Shown here in pieces: positions 62,075-64,000 of a DNA stretch of 64,000 bases. The DNA is from Pseudomonas morbosilactucae (lineage in GTDB: Bacteria > Pseudomonadota > Gammaproteobacteria > Pseudomonadales > Pseudomonadaceae): positions 186,001 through 250,000 of the forward strand of contig NZ_JALQCW010000008.1 in assembly GCF_023241715.1 (NCBI RefSeq), written 5' to 3'. A model generated the notes under the pieces. The model did not search any database. It was not told the origin of the DNA and saw nothing but the letters and a program-made list of their open reading frames with translations. Positions within the stretch are counted from its first letter, which is position 1. Each line of letters opens with the position of its first letter. The position numbers and the translations under genes were made by a program.

Positions 62075-64000
62075 TCAATAGCGAAGAAGCCAGAAGTTGG
62101 CCGGATGCTGTGCGCCATTTCCACCGAACGGTGTGCCTTTGCCGCTTTTGGTCGCAACTTCGAACTGGCCTTGGGTGGCGCCCGACGGTTTGATCAGGCC
62201 GCCGCCCAGGCCACCGTTGGTATTGGCCGGATTGCTCATGTCGAACATCCCCGATCCCTGTTGGTTCTTGGTCAGTTTGCCGCTGCCATTTTTGACTTCG
62301 AACACGTGGTAGTTGCCGGCTTTGTCCTGGGCGATGATATCTGCCCTGATGCGGTAGGACTTCTGAGTGACAGGATGCTTGACCTTCATGGTCAGTTCTT
62401 CAGCTACCACAGTGAAACCGTTTCTCTCGAGGTCGGCCTTGGCCTTTGTAGTGCCCCTTCTGCCGCTGTAGGCCGATTTGCAGATCCAGCCCAGCGGGTC
62501 GATCCAGCCGATCGGGTTGGGAGCATAGTGATAGAGGTTCAAGCCTCCGGCCAGGCCGATAGGGTCCGGCGTGGTGAAGCGCCCGATATCCGGGTCGTAG
62601 AAACGGAACGTGTTGAAGTGCAGCCCGGTCTCGCGGTCCAGGTACTGGCCCTGGAACCTGAGATTCTGCTCCTCGATGTAGTAGGGCTCGCGTATTTCTT
62701 CGATGGTGTTGCCCCAGACCTGATAGCGGGCCTGCCAGACGCTGTGGCCGTCAGGCTCGCAAAGCTGGTGGGGCAGGCCATTCAGGTCGTTGTGGTAGTA
62801 GCGGATCTTCTGCTGCGCGCCGAGGCCATCGACCCGCGCCAGGGGCGCGTGGCCCAGGTCTTCATAGACATAGAGGCTGGTCTGTTGATTACGCTGTTCC
62901 TGCAGCAGCCGCAGGCCATCCCAGATGAATCGGGTTTCACCCAGAAGGTTGCCCTGGCTGTCGTACTCACGCTTGCTGATGCGTCGACCCAGGACGTCGT
63001 AACTCATCCTGACCAGGGTTTCGCCGCTGGCGGTCTGATTGCGCACTTCGATCAAGCGGTGTTCGGCATCGTAGGCAAACCGTTGCACGCCTCGCCGACC
63101 ACTGCGTTTTTCAATCATTCGGCCAAAGGCATCGTAGCGGTAGCGCTTGTCCTGGTAGGTCAGCAACTTGTTGTGCACCACCAGCCCGGCGCCCGCTTTC
63201 GGGCCGTCAAGCAAATTGGCGGCGGCGTCGTAGGCGAAGGTTTCCTTCTGGCCCTGCAGGCCGTCCTGGCTGGCGATGATTCGCCCGGTCGCGTCGTAAT
63301 GGAACAGTTGCCGATATTGCCCGTTGACATGCCGCTCGGCCAGGCCCACCAGGTTATCGCTGTCGTCGTACTCGAGGTGCCGTTCCGGGGCTGTCGGCAG
63401 GGTGTTTGCCAGCAGGCTGGAATGCCGCAGGCGTGCGCGCAGGCGGCCACAACGGTCGTATTCGCTGCGGGTGCTGATCTGACCCTGGGTGCGCAGCACT
63501 TCACGGTGCAGGCGATCACGTTGAAAATCGCTGATTACCTGGCCATCGAGATTGATCTGGTGCAGATGGCCGCTGCCGTAATAGAGCCGATTGAGCCAGC
63601 GCGTGTCCGGTAGCTGGGTCTGAATCAGATTGCCCAGTTCGTCGTATCGGTGTTTCAGGCTGCCGGCCGCTGTGTGTTCTTCGAGTAATTGGCCCAGGGC
63701 GTCGTAGCTGAAACTCACTGCCTGCTGGTTGCCGAGGTTGTCGGTAAAGCTGGCTGCGATCAGTTGGTTCAAGGGATCGTAGGTGTATTGACTGCGCCCA
63801 TCGTCCGTGGTCTTGGCCAGCAGCCGCCCCACGGCATCGCGCTCGAACTTGTGGATGATTGGTGCGATTGGTTGCGCGGGCACGGCGCTCAATCCGGAGC
63901 CATAAGGCGCGGCATGGGCCTGGAGTTCGACGACGTTGTTCAGTGGGTCATAGCCATAGCGCTTGGCACTGCCGTCGAGGTCCTGCTGTTCGCTCAGACG
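62075..64000 (-). CDS. Rhs-family polymorphic toxin, C-terminal part (5' end beyond window)
   Basis: The frame is open to the right edge; about 640 residues are seen. There are many YD repeats (e.g. YDAAANLLD, YDAFGRMIEKRSGRRG), then the Rhs core end LHFNTFRFYDPDIGRFTTPD and the junction GWIDPLGW. The last 136 residues (62075-62485) are the toxin tip, with RIRADIIAQDKAGNYHVFEV and Lys two residues later. This D...ExK pattern is typical of PD-(D/E)XK nucleases. The protein is probably delivered by a type VI system; its N-terminal PAAR or other domain is outside the window. The immunity candidate follows. Confidence 0.85.
   Translation of the reverse strand, partial: RLSEQQDLDGSAKRYGYDPLNNVVELQAHAAPYGSGLSAVPAQPIAPIIHKFERDAVGRLLAKTTDDGRSQYTYDPLNQLIAASFTDNLGNQQAVSFSYDALGQLLEEHTAAGSLKHRYDELGNLIQTQLPDTRWLNRLYYGSGHLHQINLDGQVISDFQRDRLHREVLRTQGQISTRSEYDRCGRLRARLRHSSLLANTLPTAPERHLEYDDSDNLVGLAERHVNGQYRQLFHYDATGRIIASQDGLQGQKETFAYDAAANLLDGPKAGAGLVVHNKLLTYQDKRYRYDAFGRMIEKRSGRRGVQRFAYDAEHRLIEVRNQTASGETLVRMSYDVLGRRISKREYDSQGNLLGETRFIWDGLRLLQEQRNQQTSLYVYEDLGHAPLARVDGLGAQQKIRYYHNDLNGLPHQLCEPDGHSVWQARYQVWGNTIEEIREPYYIEEQNLRFQGQYLDRETGLHFNTFRFYDPDIGRFTTPDPIGLAGGLNLYHYAPNPIGWIDPLGWICKSAYSGRRGTTKAKADLERNGFTVVAEELTMKVKHPVTQKSYRIRADIIAQDKAGNYHVFEVKNGSGKLTKNQQGSGMFDMSNPANTNGGLGGGLIKPSGATQGQFEVATKSGKGTPFGGNGAQHPANFWLLRY

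Overview
The window reads as chromosome of a fluorescent-group Pseudomonas: high GC, Pseudomonas-type REP palindromes (core GCCGGCaaGCCGGC flanked by GTAGGAGC/GCTCCTAC), and a gene order that, as I recall it, follows P. aeruginosa PAO1 in blocks: pycR-pycA-pycB, aspA with a divergent LysR gene, purE-purK, pstS-pstC-pstA-pstB-phoU, phoR/phoB, ubiC-ubiA, rubredoxin/rubredoxin reductase, hup. No rRNA, tRNA, CRISPR array, insertion sequence or prophage was seen.

Layout. 1-6300: end of an unknown gene, a small PA3496-type protein, then the two-subunit pyruvate carboxylase with its divergent LysR regulator, closed by a strong terminator and a tandem 129-bp REP-bearing repeat. 6300-10800: amino-acid ABC transporter genes, a homocysteine S-methyltransferase, two GNAT acetyltransferases and a PaiB-type flavoprotein. 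10880-14660: a MocR/PdxR regulator with a row of DnaA-box-like 12-bp repeats in its linker, and a PotF-like polyamine-binding protein with an acetylpolyamine amidohydrolase. 14820-21170: secreted ankyrin protein, AraC regulator, a small secreted protein, cytosolic asparaginase with an Na+/alanine symporter.

21578-29799 is the most interesting region: a tightly overlapping minus-strand operon of a KAS III-like synthase, an epimerase/dehydratase-like reductase, a metallo-beta-lactamase-fold hydrolase, a PaaK/F390-synthetase-like adenylating enzyme, an ATP-grasp ligase, a GNAT-like protein and a Rieske oxygenase. It looks like a compact route to an unknown acyl-derived metabolite, with a logic resembling olefin/beta-lactone (OleA/OleD/OleC) chemistry.

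29850-39400 carries aspA, purEK (with a terminator-like hairpin in the leader), a sugar mutarotase, a thioesterase and an MHS-family transporter. 39400-53100 is the phosphate regulon: pstSCAB-phoU with two separate PHO boxes, and phoR-phoB further on, interrupted by a two-domain response regulator, a damaged toxin-antitoxin pair, a frameshifted M23 peptidase gene and a CNNM-type membrane protein. 53200-57150: secreted COG4315-type protein, ubiC-ubiA, a rubredoxin whose 5' end is out of frame, its reductase, and HU.

57300-64000 is an accessory island of type VI secretion cargo: two unknown secreted proteins, then an EagT6-Tse6-Tsi6 module (PAAR effector with an NAD(P)+ glycohydrolase-like tail) running right, and, running left from beyond the window, an Rhs protein with a likely PD-(D/E)XK nuclease tip followed by candidate immunity genes. 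No VgrG or T6SS structural gene lies in the window.
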